From assembly GCF_001984155.1 (NCBI RefSeq), contig NZ_MTQO01000032.1:62001-126000 (forward strand): a stretch of 64,000 bases of DNA, written 5' to 3'. Every line of letters starts with the position of its first letter. The stretch's first letter is position 1. Position numbers and translations under genes: made by a program. Shown here piece by piece: positions 35,536-44,952 of the stretch. The notes under the pieces were generated by a model. That model had not been told where the DNA came from, did not search any database, and worked only from the letters and a program-made list of their open reading frames with translations. The DNA comes from Actinosynnema sp. ALI-1.44 (GTDB lineage: Bacteria; Actinomycetota; Actinomycetes; Mycobacteriales; Pseudonocardiaceae).

Positions 35536-35868
35536 TTGGCGGCGGCGATGCAGTATGTGCGTTCACCGTTGGTTCGTCTTCGGCTGCTGCGGTTGACGGG
35601 CGTGGACGGCACAGAGCACTTGGTGTCTGACGACGAGCATTGCGCAGGTGTCGCCCGGAGGACTGGCCATTTCTTCGTGTTGTGTGGCTCGCTGGTGTTG
35701 GCTGCGGCGATGGTCGAGCCGCCTCATTCGACATGTGGAGAGTGTCTGGGGGTGCGCCGAGTCATGTGCGCAGTGAACCGGCCAGGCACGTCACGCGGGT
35801 CTGGGCGGCATCGGCGGCGTGGGTGCGTCCGTCGCTGGGCTGCCCAACTGTTCAAGAACACCCTATGA
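35536..35868 (+). CDS. small Cys-containing protein upstream of HTH regulator, 110 aa
   Basis: TTG 35536 is selected because GGGAGGT (35523-35529) lies 6 nt upstream. The protein begins LAAAMQYVRSPLVRLRLLRLT and has a conserved-looking core (FVLCGSLVLAAAMVEPPHST then CGECLG). Genes like this often precede DUF5753-type HTH regulators in actinomycetes, as here. The last 45 residues are Arg-rich and may be non-native. It may form a zinc site from its Cys and His. Function unknown. Confidence 0.65.
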   Translation: MAAAMQYVRSPLVRLRLLRLTGVDGTEHLVSDDEHCAGVARRTGHFFVLCGSLVLAAAMVEPPHSTCGECLGVRRVMCAVNRPGTSRGSGRHRRRGCVRRWAAQLFKNTL

Positions 35869-35984
35869 ACGACCGCTCAGTTGTCGACAACTCGATGGAT
35901 AGCGCGGCAACGCGAGTACAGCCCATCCGTGGACCACCCGAAGTTGTCAGCAGGAGAACTGGTTTATCACTGTCCACAAGAGAA

Positions 35985-36782
35985 ATGAAGCACGACATCA
36001 TGCCGTCATCCAGCTCTGCTCGTCCGATACTGAACTACCACGCCCGCAAGCTGCAACGGATGCTCAAGAAGCTGCGCGAGCAGAACAGGCTGACCCAGGC
36101 GGAAGCGGGTGAGCGGGCGCACATTGAAACCAAGAAGCTCGGCAGGCTCGAACGCCGTCAGTTGCCCACCTACCACGAACTCGTCATCCTGCTGGACGCC
36201 TACGGGGTGCCCAGTTGCGATTACGGGCCCTATGTCGAACAGTGGGAGCTGGCTTCGAAGCGGCCGTGGTGGTGGGAGTTCGATGGTGAGGACGTTCGGT
36301 GCGCCCGGATGGAGGACGAGGCCAGTCGCAAGATCGAGTTCCAGCTCGGCCGGATTCCCACGCTCCTGCAGACGGAGGCATACGCGGGCATGACCACCGC
36401 GAACCGGAACACAGTCGCGTTCCGCAGGCGGCAGCAGGAACGTCTCACCGCCGAGCCACGGTTGGAATTCCACGCGTTGATCCACGAATCCGTGTTGCGG
36501 CAAGGGGTTGATCGCGAGCAGTTGGCCAGGCTGGCCGAGGTGGCAGAGCTGCCGAACGTCACCATCCAGGTCGTGGCGCACACCGGCCTTGCCGGTTCGG
36601 TGTCCTTGCTGTCGTTCGACGACCCCGACGAGCCGGACTGCGCGTTCGCCGAGTCGGTGTTCGGCTTGGTGGAAAGCCAGGACCCCGAGCAGACCGGCAA
36701 GGTCAGGCGCGCGCTCTGCGATGTCACTCGGCGAGCCGCGAGCCCGGCGGAGTCCCTCGCCCTGATCCGTGCCCTGTGGTGA
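35985..36782 (+). CDS. HTH transcriptional regulator with DUF5753 domain
   Basis: About 265 aa. Cro/C1-type helix-turn-helix at residues 20-75 (LKKLREQNRLTQAEAGERAH), then the DUF5753 ligand-binding domain (EDEASRKIEFQLGRIPTLLQ, TEAYA, and VLSF-type strands to the C-terminus). This is one of the most abundant Streptomyces and Pseudonocardiaceae regulator classes, often next to a DUF397 or small Cys protein. ATG 35985 adopted; ATG 36000 possible. It ends at a strong hairpin terminator. Confidence 0.9.
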   Translation: MKHDIMPSSSSARPILNYHARKLQRMLKKLREQNRLTQAEAGERAHIETKKLGRLERRQLPTYHELVILLDAYGVPSCDYGPYVEQWELASKRPWWWEFDGEDVRCARMEDEASRKIEFQLGRIPTLLQTEAYAGMTTANRNTVAFRRRQQERLTAEPRLEFHALIHESVLRQGVDREQLARLAEVAELPNVTIQVVAHTGLAGSVSLLSFDDPDEPDCAFAESVFGLVESQDPEQTGKVRRALCDVTRRAASPAESLALIRALW

Positions 36783-36785
36783 TGA

Positions 36786-36823
36786 GATGCCTCGCCGGGG
36801 ACTGGGGTGCCCGGCGAGGCATC
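36786..36823. terminator. bidirectional hairpin terminator
   Basis: Perfect 14-bp inverted repeat: GATGCCTCGCCGGG (36786-36799) and its complement (36810-36823), 10-nt loop, sitting between the stop of the DUF5753 regulator and the end of the convergent MFS gene. No long T-run, as usual in high-GC actinomycetes. Confidence 0.8.
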
Positions 36824-36848
36824 CGTTGGCGTCGGACTGGTCGGCCAA

Positions 36849-38399
36849 TCAGCGGATCATGGCCTGCGAGTCCTCCGCCGTCCCGTTCTCCGCACCCACC
36901 GGGGGAAGGTGCCGGAGAAGACTTGCCGACAGCACCGCGAGTGCTACCAGGAGCATGGCGCCGACCAGGCCCACGACGTTCAGGCCGGTGGTGAACGCCT
37001 CCCGTGCCGGTTCGAGCAGGGCTGTCGCCTGGTCGAGTGGGAGGTCCTTGGCCGCCGCGACCGCGCCGTTGAGGCCTTCCCTTGCCGCCTGCGTCGGGTG
37101 CTCGGTCATCTCCGCGCGGTAGATGGCCGTCGCCACTGTTCCCATCACCGCCACGCCGAGGCCCACGCCCAGTTCGCCGCTGGTTTCCGACAACGCCGCC
37201 GCCGCGCCTGCCTTCTCGGCTGGTGCTGTGCCGATCACCATGTCGGTTGTCAGTACGCCCATCGGGCTCAGGCCGGTGATGGTCACCACGCCTGCCACCA
37301 TCAGGAGTCCTGCTCCGGACACCGCGTCGACCTGGGTGATCAGCAGGAAGCCGACCACTGAGATCACCGCTCCGCCCGCGATGACGAAGGCGGGCCGGAT
37401 CCTGCGGGCCAGCAGGGGCGCGGTGAGGGAGCCGACCACCGCCGCCAGTGCGAGGGGAATCATCCACAGCCCTGCTGTCATCGGTGACAGACCCAGCACC
37501 GACTGCAGGAACTGCGGGAAGAGGAAGTTCACGCCGTTGATGGCCGTGATTCCCAGCAACAGCAACGCCAACGCCGCCGAGAAGGCACGGGTCTTGAACA
37601 GCCGCAGGTCGATCATCGGGTTGGCGAGCCGCATCTGCCTACGGGTGAACGCCACGCCGACCACGGCACCGATTACCACTGCCGCGTACGGCAACCATCC
37701 ACTGTGGCCCGCTGCGATCTCCTTCAGGCCGTAGATGATCGACAGGATCGTCACCAACGACAACAGGACGCTCAACAGGTCCAGCTTCCCCGCGTCCGGG
37801 TCGCGGGACTCCGGCAGCAGCATCGGGGCCACGATCACCAGCAGCGCCATCACCGGCACGGCGATCAGGAACACCGACCCCCACCAGAAGCTCTCCAGCA
37901 ACGCCCCGCCGACGATCGGGCCGATCGAGATCCCCGCCGAGAACGTCGTCATCCAGATGCCGATCGCGAACCCGCGTTGCCTCGGGTCCTGGAACATGGT
38001 GCTGATCAGGGCAAGCGTGGACGGCATCAGTGTCGCCCCCGCCACACCGAGGGCCGCGCGGGCGATGATCAGCATCACCGGTGACGTCGAGTAGGCCGCC
38101 AGCGCCGACGCCAGTGCGAACGCGATCGCGCCGATGACCAGCAGTTTCCGCCGCCCGATCCGGTCACCGACCGTGCCCATGGTGACCAGGAAACCCGCGA
38201 TCAGGAAACCGTAGACGTCCAGGATCCACAGCAGTTCGGTACTGGTCGGCCGCAGGTCTGTGCCCAGGTGCGGCGCGGCGAGGAACAGCACGCTGACGTC
38301 GAGGGCCAGCACCAGCAGGGGCAGCGTGAGCACAGCGAGGCCGAGCCACTCCCGCGGCCCCGCCCGCAGGCCGGGCTGCGCGGCCTCGTTGGTGGACAT
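36849..38399 (-). CDS. MFS drug exporter, DHA2 (14-helix) type
   Basis: 516 aa with 14 predicted hydrophobic helices. Motif A between helices 2 and 3 reads GTVGDRIGRRKLL, and motif C near residue 155 contains GISIGPIVGGAL, both of the DHA2/EmrB-QacA class. Predicted proton-driven efflux of toxic compounds or a natural product. ATG start; weak ribosome site. It is divergent from the AfsR/SARP-like regulator (92 bp between starts), which may control it. Confidence 0.93.
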   Translation of the reverse strand: MSTNEAAQPGLRAGPREWLGLAVLTLPLLVLALDVSVLFLAAPHLGTDLRPTSTELLWILDVYGFLIAGFLVTMGTVGDRIGRRKLLVIGAIAFALASALAAYSTSPVMLIIARAALGVAGATLMPSTLALISTMFQDPRQRGFAIGIWMTTFSAGISIGPIVGGALLESFWWGSVFLIAVPVMALLVIVAPMLLPESRDPDAGKLDLLSVLLSLVTILSIIYGLKEIAAGHSGWLPYAAVVIGAVVGVAFTRRQMRLANPMIDLRLFKTRAFSAALALLLLGITAINGVNFLFPQFLQSVLGLSPMTAGLWMIPLALAAVVGSLTAPLLARRIRPAFVIAGGAVISVVGFLLITQVDAVSGAGLLMVAGVVTITGLSPMGVLTTDMVIGTAPAEKAGAAAALSETSGELGVGLGVAVMGTVATAIYRAEMTEHPTQAAREGLNGAVAAAKDLPLDQATALLEPAREAFTTGLNVVGLVGAMLLVALAVLSASLLRHLPPVGAENGTAEDSQAMIR

Positions 38400-38491
38400 G
38401 GGCTCAACGGTGCCGGGGGTGGGTTCCGGTTCGGTTGTGGTCTTGTTGCGGTGCCGGTTTCGGCTTGTTCGGGTGGGTTACCTTGATCTCC

Positions 38492-41400
38492 ATGCGTTTC
38501 GGGGTGCTCGGTCCGTTGGAGGTATGGACCGCTGACGGCAGGCCGGTGCGGGTGCCCGAGTTGAAAGTGCGCGCCCTGCTGGCCGCGCTGCTGGTCGGCG
38601 ACGGCCGCCCAGTCCCCGCGGATCGCCTGGTGGAGGACCTCTGGGGCGCGGATCCGCCGGGCAAACCGGGCGGTGTGCTGCGCAGCAAGGTGTCCCAGCT
38701 GCGCCGCGCCCTCGCCGAGGCCGAACCGGACGCGCGCACGCTCGTCGTCCACCGCGCACCCGGCTACCTGTTGAGTGCCGAGACCGACGCCCGGCAGTTC
38801 GCCGATCTGGTCACGCGCGCGAGGGCAGTGCCGGATCCACGCGGCCGGGCCGCGGTGCTGGCCGAGGCGTTGGCTTTATGGCGTGGGGCCGCGTTCGCCG
38901 ACTTCGCCGACGAGCAGTTCGCTCGGCCTGCCATCGCCCGGCTCACCGAACTGCGGCTCGTCGCCTTGGAGGAGCAGGCACAGGCCAGGCTGGCGTTGGG
39001 GGAGCACAGCCTGTTGGCCGGGGAACTGGCGGACCTGATCGAGGAGCACCCGCTGCGCGAACGGCTGCGCGCGGCGCACATGCGTGCGTTGTTCGGGGCC
39101 GGTCGTGCAGGGGAGGCGTTGGCGAGCTTCGCCGACGTACGCACCCGCCTGGCCGACGAGCTGGGCATGGACCCCAGCCACGAGTTGACCGCCCTGCACC
39201 AGGCGATTCTCCGGCAGGACCCGCACCTGACCGCGCCGTCCGCGCCGGTCACGTCCGCCGCCCGGCCGAGTGGGAACCTGCCCGCGCCCCTGTCGGCGCT
39301 GATCGGCCGGGACGCCGCGGTGGCCGAGGTCAGCAGCCTGGTCGAGACGGCACGGATGGTCACGCTCACCGGGCCAGGCGGGGTCGGCAAGACCCGGCTG
39401 GCCCTCCGGACCGCGGCGGAGTTGACGAAGTCGTTCCCGGATGGCGTGTGGCTGGCCGAACTGGACGCGGTCGCCGGTCCGGCCGAGGTGATCGCCACCG
39501 CGCTGGGCGTCCGGGACGGCGCCGGGACCGAACCGCTGGTCGAACGCCTGGCGGGCGCGTTGCGGCAGAAACGGACCCTGCTGGTGCTCGACAACTGCGA
39601 ACAGGTCGTCGACCAGGTCGCCGATCTGGCCGTGACCCTGCTGAAGGCCGGGCCTGAGTCGCGGATCCTGGCGACGAGCAGGCAGCCGCTCGGCATCAAC
39701 GGGGAACAGCTGTGGGTGGTGCCGCCGCTCGACCAGGACCGTGCGGTCGAGTTGTTCGTGACCAGGGCGGCGGCGGCCGCGCCCGGGTTCGTGCTCGATG
39801 AGGACAACGCGGAGGCCGTCGCCGCGGTCTGCGCCCGGCTCGACGGCATCCCGCTGGCGTTGGAGCTGGCCGCGACCAGAGTCCGTTCGCTGGGGGTACG
39901 GCAGCTCGCCGACCGGCTCGGCGACCGGTTCCGCGTGCTGGCGGCCGGGCGGCGGGGTGTGCCGCGGCGCCAGCAAACGCTGCGCGCGATGATCGACTGG
40001 AGCTGGGAGCTGCTGACGGAGGACGAGCGGATGTTGTTGCGCCGCTTGGCCATCTTTGCCGGTGGCAGCACGCTGGCGGCTGTCGAGGCGGTGTGCGCGG
40101 GTGACGACGTCCTGGATCTGCTGGCCAGGCTCGTCGACCGGTCGCTCGTGGTGCCCGACGGCCGGGACAGCGCGGACGGGCCCCGCTACCGGCTGCTGGA
40201 GTCGGTCGCCGCGTACGCGATGGAGCGGCTGGTGGAGTCCGGCGAGTTCGACCGGGTGCAGCAGGCCCATTTCGAGCACTTCACGGCGTTCGCCGAGCAG
40301 GCGCGGCCGCACCTGCTCGGGCACGGGCAGCGCCGGTGGTTGCGCCTGTTGGACGCCGAGACCGGCAACCTGCACGCGGCGCTGGACGGTGCTGTGCGAC
40401 AGGGAAACGCGGCCGTCGCGCTGAGACTGGCCAACGCCACCGCGTGGTACCGCTACCTGCGTGGCCGGTGGGGCGCGGCCCGGCGGGCGCTGGACCTCGC
40501 GCTCGGCATCGACGGCCCCGCACCCGACGCGGACCGGGCGATGGCCGAGGTGTGGCGGGCCGGTGCCGGGATCATGGCGCGGGACGACATCGGTCCGTTC
40601 CCGGAAACCGAAATCTGCCAACGGATCGACGACCCGGTCCGGCGGGCGACGGCGGAGTGGTACCTCGGCTTCGCCCGGATCGGGTTCGGCGACCCCGAAT
40701 CGGGCGATCAGGCCGCGCGCCGGATCCTCGCGGTGTTCCACGGGCACGCCGACCGGTGGGGCACCGCGGCGACCTTGACCACCCGTGCGTGGAACGCGTT
40801 GGCTCGCAGCGACATGGCCACAGCGGCCGACGACGCCGGACGGGCCGTGGCGCTGTTCGGCGAACTGGGCGACAGCTGGGGCCGGATGCAGGCGATGGGC
40901 GTGCTCGGCGAGGTCGCCCAGATCACCGGCGACTACCCGCGAGCCGCGCGCCTGCACCGTGACGGGCTGCGGATCGCCGAGGATCTGGGGCTGTGGCGGG
41001 ACGTGTCGTACAAGCTCGCCCAGGTGGGACGGATCGCGTTGCTGTCCGGCGACTATCCGCGCGCCGAGGAGTTCCACGAGCGCGCCCGGCGGCTGGCGGC
41101 CGAGCAGTCCGACCGGTTCGGGGAACAGTTCGCCGAGATCGGACTGGCACTCGCGGCCCGCAGGCAGGGCCGGGTGGACGAAGCCGAAGCGCACCTGGAC
41201 GGCTGGCTGGACTGGTACCACGAAATCGACTGGGGCCCGGGAATCGCGCTCGTGTACGCCGAACGCGGGTTCATCGCGGAGTCACGCGGCGACGCCCAAG
41301 CCGCGCTCGACCTGCATCGTGCGGGCTTCGACGCGGCGGGGAAGACCGGCGACCCGAGGGCGGTGGCGCTTGCGGTGGAAGGCATCGCGGGTGCCCTGTC

Positions 41401-41638
41401 GCTGTCCGGTGATGTCACGGTGGCGGCACGCCTGCTCGGTGCGGCGGGCTCGGCCCGGCAAGCGGCTGGAGCACCGCTTCCGCCGGCCGAACGCGTGGAC
41501 GTCGACCGGATCACGGCACGGATCCGGTCCGCGCTGGGAGAACGGGAGTTCACCGCCGAGTACGAGCGCGGCACAGCGCTCTCCGCGGCCGAGATCGCGT
41601 CTGCTGTAGACGGTGGAAGTCCGAGAATTGCTCGGTGA
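38492..41638 (+). CDS. AfsR/SARP-like STAND regulator (BTAD, NB-ARC, TPR)
   Basis: About 1,048 aa. Residues 1-95: OmpR-like winged helix with LGPLEVW start and KVSQLRRALAE. Residues 98-245: BTAD helices. About 270-560: NB-ARC with GPGGVGKTRLAL and LLVLDNCEQVV; then a long TPR-like region. ATG 38492 starts the conserved domain; an upstream in-frame start would add 19 unlikely residues. Probably a pathway-specific activator; the divergent MFS gene is the nearest target candidate. It converges on the two-component regulator gene. Confidence 0.93.
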   Translation: MRFGVLGPLEVWTADGRPVRVPELKVRALLAALLVGDGRPVPADRLVEDLWGADPPGKPGGVLRSKVSQLRRALAEAEPDARTLVVHRAPGYLLSAETDARQFADLVTRARAVPDPRGRAAVLAEALALWRGAAFADFADEQFARPAIARLTELRLVALEEQAQARLALGEHSLLAGELADLIEEHPLRERLRAAHMRALFGAGRAGEALASFADVRTRLADELGMDPSHELTALHQAILRQDPHLTAPSAPVTSAARPSGNLPAPLSALIGRDAAVAEVSSLVETARMVTLTGPGGVGKTRLALRTAAELTKSFPDGVWLAELDAVAGPAEVIATALGVRDGAGTEPLVERLAGALRQKRTLLVLDNCEQVVDQVADLAVTLLKAGPESRILATSRQPLGINGEQLWVVPPLDQDRAVELFVTRAAAAAPGFVLDEDNAEAVAAVCARLDGIPLALELAATRVRSLGVRQLADRLGDRFRVLAAGRRGVPRRQQTLRAMIDWSWELLTEDERMLLRRLAIFAGGSTLAAVEAVCAGDDVLDLLARLVDRSLVVPDGRDSADGPRYRLLESVAAYAMERLVESGEFDRVQQAHFEHFTAFAEQARPHLLGHGQRRWLRLLDAETGNLHAALDGAVRQGNAAVALRLANATAWYRYLRGRWGAARRALDLALGIDGPAPDADRAMAEVWRAGAGIMARDDIGPFPETEICQRIDDPVRRATAEWYLGFARIGFGDPESGDQAARRILAVFHGHADRWGTAATLTTRAWNALARSDMATAADDAGRAVALFGELGDSWGRMQAMGVLGEVAQITGDYPRAARLHRDGLRIAEDLGLWRDVSYKLAQVGRIALLSGDYPRAEEFHERARRLAAEQSDRFGEQFAEIGLALAARRQGRVDEAEAHLDGWLDWYHEIDWGPGIALVYAERGFIAESRGDAQAALDLHRAGFDAAGKTGDPRAVALAVEGIAGALSLSGDVTVAARLLGAAGSARQAAGAPLPPAERVDVDRITARIRSALGEREFTAEYERGTALSAAEIASAVDGGSPRIAR

Positions 41639-41694
41639 ACGCTGATGTCACTGGGAAGTGCGGACACGGCGCACATGACATTCACTCGTGCGCG

Positions 41695-42345
41695 TCAGTC
41701 CGTCCAGGTGACCAGGCCGTATCTGTGCGCGTGGATCACGGCCTGCACTCTGGTCGAAACGCCGAGCTTGGCCAGGATCCGTTCGACGTGCACCTTCGCG
41801 GTGCCCGCGGCGATCCCGAGTTCGCCGGCGATCTCGGCGTTCGACAGGCCTCGCGCGAGACCGCGCAGCACCTCGATCTCACGCGGCGTGAGCGAGTCCA
41901 GTTCCGGTGGCGCCGGTCGTGGTGAGGTCTGCGCGAAGCGGGTCACCAGGCGCCGGGTCACCTGCGGGTCGATCAGGCCCTGTCCACGGGCGGCGAGCCG
42001 TACCGCGTCGACGAACATCTCCGGTGCGCTGTCCTTCAGCACGAATCCCACGGCGCCGGATCGCAGCGCCCCGAACAGGTATTCGTCCAGGTCGAACGTG
42101 GTCACCGCGACCACGGCGAGTTCCGGTCGCGGCCCGGTCAACTGCCTGATGGCGCCGATGCCGTCCATCCCGGGCATGCGGATGTCGGTGAGCACCACGT
42201 CCGGGTGCCGCCTGTGGGCGAGCGCGACCAGTTCGGCACCGTCCGCGGCGGCGCCGATCACCTCGATGTCCGGCTCGCCCGACAACAGCAGCCGCATGCC
42301 GTCCCTTGCCGCTTCCTGGTCGTCGGCGATGAGGACCCGGATCAC
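41695..42345 (-). CDS. NarL/LuxR-type response regulator
   Basis: 216 aa. Receiver domain with phospho-acceptor Asp in VVLTDIRMPGMDG, conserved Thr in VTTFDLDEYL and Lys in FVLKDSAPEM. LuxR helix-turn-helix at the C-terminus (LTPREIEVLRGLARGLSN, EIAGELGIAAGTAKVHV). GTG 42345 overlaps the kinase stop by 4 nt (GTGA), with GGGGGA just upstream; the longer frame to 42381 is not supported. It forms a two-component pair with the next gene. Confidence 0.93.
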   Translation of the reverse strand: MIRVLIADDQEAARDGMRLLLSGEPDIEVIGAAADGAELVALAHRRHPDVVLTDIRMPGMDGIGAIRQLTGPRPELAVVAVTTFDLDEYLFGALRSGAVGFVLKDSAPEMFVDAVRLAARGQGLIDPQVTRRLVTRFAQTSPRPAPPELDSLTPREIEVLRGLARGLSNAEIAGELGIAAGTAKVHVERILAKLGVSTRVQAVIHAHRYGLVTWTD

Positions 42346-43442
42346 GATTCCCCCAGCGGGATCGTCGCCCGCACCCGCCATCCGCGTGGGCCGTGCGGCC
42401 CCGCACTCACGGTTCCACCGAGGCGTGCCGCTCGCTCACGCATACCGCGCAACCCGTTCCCCTCCCTTGGTGTTTTCGGTCCACCTGGTCCGTCATCGTC
42501 CACTGTGATCACAAGAGCGTTTCCCGTGGCGCTGATCCGAACCTCGGCCCGGTGTGCGGACGCGTGCCGCGCGACATTGCTCAACGCCTCCTCGACAACC
42601 CGGTACGCGACCGCTTGAACCTGCGGGGACGGGCTCGTACCACCGAGATCCAGTGCGATCTCCACGGGCAGCACGCCCTGTGTTCTCGCCGCCAAGGTGT
42701 CCAGGTGGGACAGTCCGGGCTGGTCGTCTTCGCGCAGCACGCGCACCAGGGAACGGACCTGGCCAAGCGCCTCGCTCGCCAGGTCGGCGATCGCCTCCAA
42801 CGCCTGGTCGGCGCCCGCACCGGCCTTGCGGCTGCCCAACGCCCGCAGCCTGATCGCGCTCAACTGGTGGCCTACGAGGTCGTGCACGTCCCGCGCCACC
42901 CGGTTCCGCTCGTACGCCTGCGCTCTTTCCGCCTCCGCCTCGGCAAGCAACCGTGTCGCGCGTGCCCGGTCGGCCTGCAGCCGGAGCGCGTACCCCAAGC
43001 TGATCGGCAGCGCGGCAAGCCCCGCAGAGGTGAGAACATCGGAAGGCGCCATCGGCTCGCCCGACAACGCGGCAACCGCGAGCATCCACGTCGTGGCACC
43101 GACACCGAGCACTATCCGATGACGACGCAGGTGGTACGCGGCGGAGAAGGCCGCCAACATCACGGCCCACGGGGAAACGACCGTTCCGCTCGACAGCGCG
43201 CCGAGCGTCACCGCACCGGTGACCACGACCGAGGTCAGCGGGGCCCGACGGCGCCAGACCAACGGGACACAGGTCGCGAGTGTCCACACCACGACGGCCG
43301 GACCCAGCGCCGCAGCCCGGCGGTCCATCCCGGCGAGGATGTCCGACGCGGGTAACCCGAGCAGGAAGACGAAGACACCGGTCGCGGTCAGCGCGTCCTG
43401 CCACACCGGCGGAATCGCCTGCCACCTGGCGACAATGCTCAC
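42342..43442 (-). CDS. sensor histidine kinase, HisKA_3 type
   Basis: 366 aa. About five N-terminal membrane helices (residues 15-150, short loops), so it may sense membrane or small signals. Dimerisation/phosphotransfer domain with the acceptor His in RVARDVHDLVGHQLSAI; ATPase domain with VEEALSNVARHA and GNGLRGMRERA. Stop overlaps the response regulator start, so both are made together. It is divergent from the secreted hydrolase gene by 112 bp. Confidence 0.93.
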   Translation of the reverse strand: MSIVARWQAIPPVWQDALTATGVFVFLLGLPASDILAGMDRRAAALGPAVVVWTLATCVPLVWRRRAPLTSVVVTGAVTLGALSSGTVVSPWAVMLAAFSAAYHLRRHRIVLGVGATTWMLAVAALSGEPMAPSDVLTSAGLAALPISLGYALRLQADRARATRLLAEAEAERAQAYERNRVARDVHDLVGHQLSAIRLRALGSRKAGAGADQALEAIADLASEALGQVRSLVRVLREDDQPGLSHLDTLAARTQGVLPVEIALDLGGTSPSPQVQAVAYRVVEEALSNVARHASAHRAEVRISATGNALVITVDDDGPGGPKTPREGNGLRGMRERAARLGGTVSAGPHGPRGWRVRATIPLGES

Positions 43443-43554
43443 TCTTCACCCGTTCGAGTATGCCGTGCGGCAGATGTGCCGCCGCGCTCGTGGTGCCAGC
43501 CTGGTGATGAGCAGGTGGATTTCTGTGATCGCAGACTAGGAAGGATCTTCCCGG

Positions 43555-44952
43555 ATGGCAAGCCGGAGGCTGGTCGCACTCTGCGGCGCGGCGATCGCGA
43601 TAGTGGCGTCGGCGCAGGCACCACCAGCCACCTTGGGCTGGCGCGACTGCGGCAACGGTACCCAGTGCGCGGTCATGACTGTCCCGGTGGACTGGGCGGA
43701 CCCGCGTGGACCCAGAACCGGCATCGACGTGGTGCGCGTGCCCGCGAAGGACCCGGCTCGCCGGGTCGGCACGGTGATCGCCAATCTCGGCGCGGGCAAC
43801 AGCACGAGCAGCATCGTCGGACCACGTCCACCGCAGATCCAGAGCTGGCTGGACGGCCTGACCGCACGCCTGGACGTGGTCGTGTTCGACCCGCGCGGAC
43901 TCGGCCGGAAGCCTCTTGACTGCCCACGACCGGCGGCGTCGGTCGTCGGCCTGGTCCGTCACCAGGACAAGGCGGGCTGGCAGGCACAGGCCAGGGAGAA
44001 CGCCGCCTACGACGCCGGGTGCAAGCAAGCCGCCGGTCCGGCGTTCGCGGGCCTGAACTCGTGGCAGATCGCGCACGACCTCGACGCGATCCGCGCGGCC
44101 GTCGGGGAGAAGAAGCTGCGTTATTTCGGTAATTCCTATGGCACCACCTACGGGCAGGCCTACGCGGAACTGTTCGGTGAACGGCTGCACAGCATGTACC
44201 TCGACGGGGTCGCCGACCACACCCAGGTTCGTTTGACCGACTGGCTGACCAACTACGCACTCGTGCAGGAAGGGCAATTGCTGCGGTTCCGCGACTGGTG
44301 CGACCGCACACCGTCCTGCGCGCTGCATGGCCAGGACGCCGCGAAAGTCTGGGACGACATCGTCGCGCGCGCCCCGATCCCGGCTGGGGACTTGTTCGCC
44401 GGTGCGCTCGTCGGTATGAGCCCGCCGAGTTGGCCCGCCCTGGCACGGGCGATCGCGAAGGCACGCGCGGGAGACGCCAGCGACTTCCGCACCGTGCTGC
44501 GGTTTCCGCCCAACGGGCCGACCGGTCACGTGCAGAGCGCGACACTGTGCCACGACTTCATGCCGAAACTCCCGACATACGAGGAGTTCCTGGGTATCGA
44601 GCGTCGACTGAAGGCCGTCGCCCCGCGCTACGGCTGGATCGAGGGACGTTTCGAACTCGGGCGCTGCGTCGGCATCTCCGGCGAACCGGCCTACCCGCCA
44701 CGTCCACTGTCAGCGCCGCACGCGCCGCCCGTCCTCGTGGCCATCGGTCAGCTCGACAACAACACCAACTACCTCGGCGCGGCACGTGTCGCCGCCCAGT
44801 TCCCGAAGGCACACGTTGTCTGGCACGGCGACGGTCACGCCGCGACCCTGCTGAACAACACCTGCCTTCGCAAGCACAGCAACGCGTATCTCATCGACGG
44901 CACACTGCCCGCTGTGGGTGCTCAGTGCCCGGGTGAGCTCATTCGGCCATAG
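43555..44952 (+). CDS. secreted alpha/beta hydrolase (tripeptidyl aminopeptidase-like)
   Basis: 465 aa with an N-terminal signal peptide (RLVALCGAAIAIVASAQA). The fold has the oxyanion region FDPRGLG, nucleophile elbow YFGNSYGTTYG, and a C-terminal TAP-like domain with catalytic His in WHGDGHAATLL; Asp near IGQLDNNTNY. Six or more Cys suggest disulfides. Family members are exported peptidases or esterases of actinomycetes. ATG start, AGGAAGG upstream. Its last 14 bp overlap the next convergent gene. It may be regulated by the adjacent two-component system. Confidence 0.88.
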   Translation: MASRRLVALCGAAIAIVASAQAPPATLGWRDCGNGTQCAVMTVPVDWADPRGPRTGIDVVRVPAKDPARRVGTVIANLGAGNSTSSIVGPRPPQIQSWLDGLTARLDVVVFDPRGLGRKPLDCPRPAASVVGLVRHQDKAGWQAQARENAAYDAGCKQAAGPAFAGLNSWQIAHDLDAIRAAVGEKKLRYFGNSYGTTYGQAYAELFGERLHSMYLDGVADHTQVRLTDWLTNYALVQEGQLLRFRDWCDRTPSCALHGQDAAKVWDDIVARAPIPAGDLFAGALVGMSPPSWPALARAIAKARAGDASDFRTVLRFPPNGPTGHVQSATLCHDFMPKLPTYEEFLGIERRLKAVAPRYGWIEGRFELGRCVGISGEPAYPPRPLSAPHAPPVLVAIGQLDNNTNYLGAARVAAQFPKAHVVWHGDGHAATLLNNTCLRKHSNAYLIDGTLPAVGAQCPGELIRP

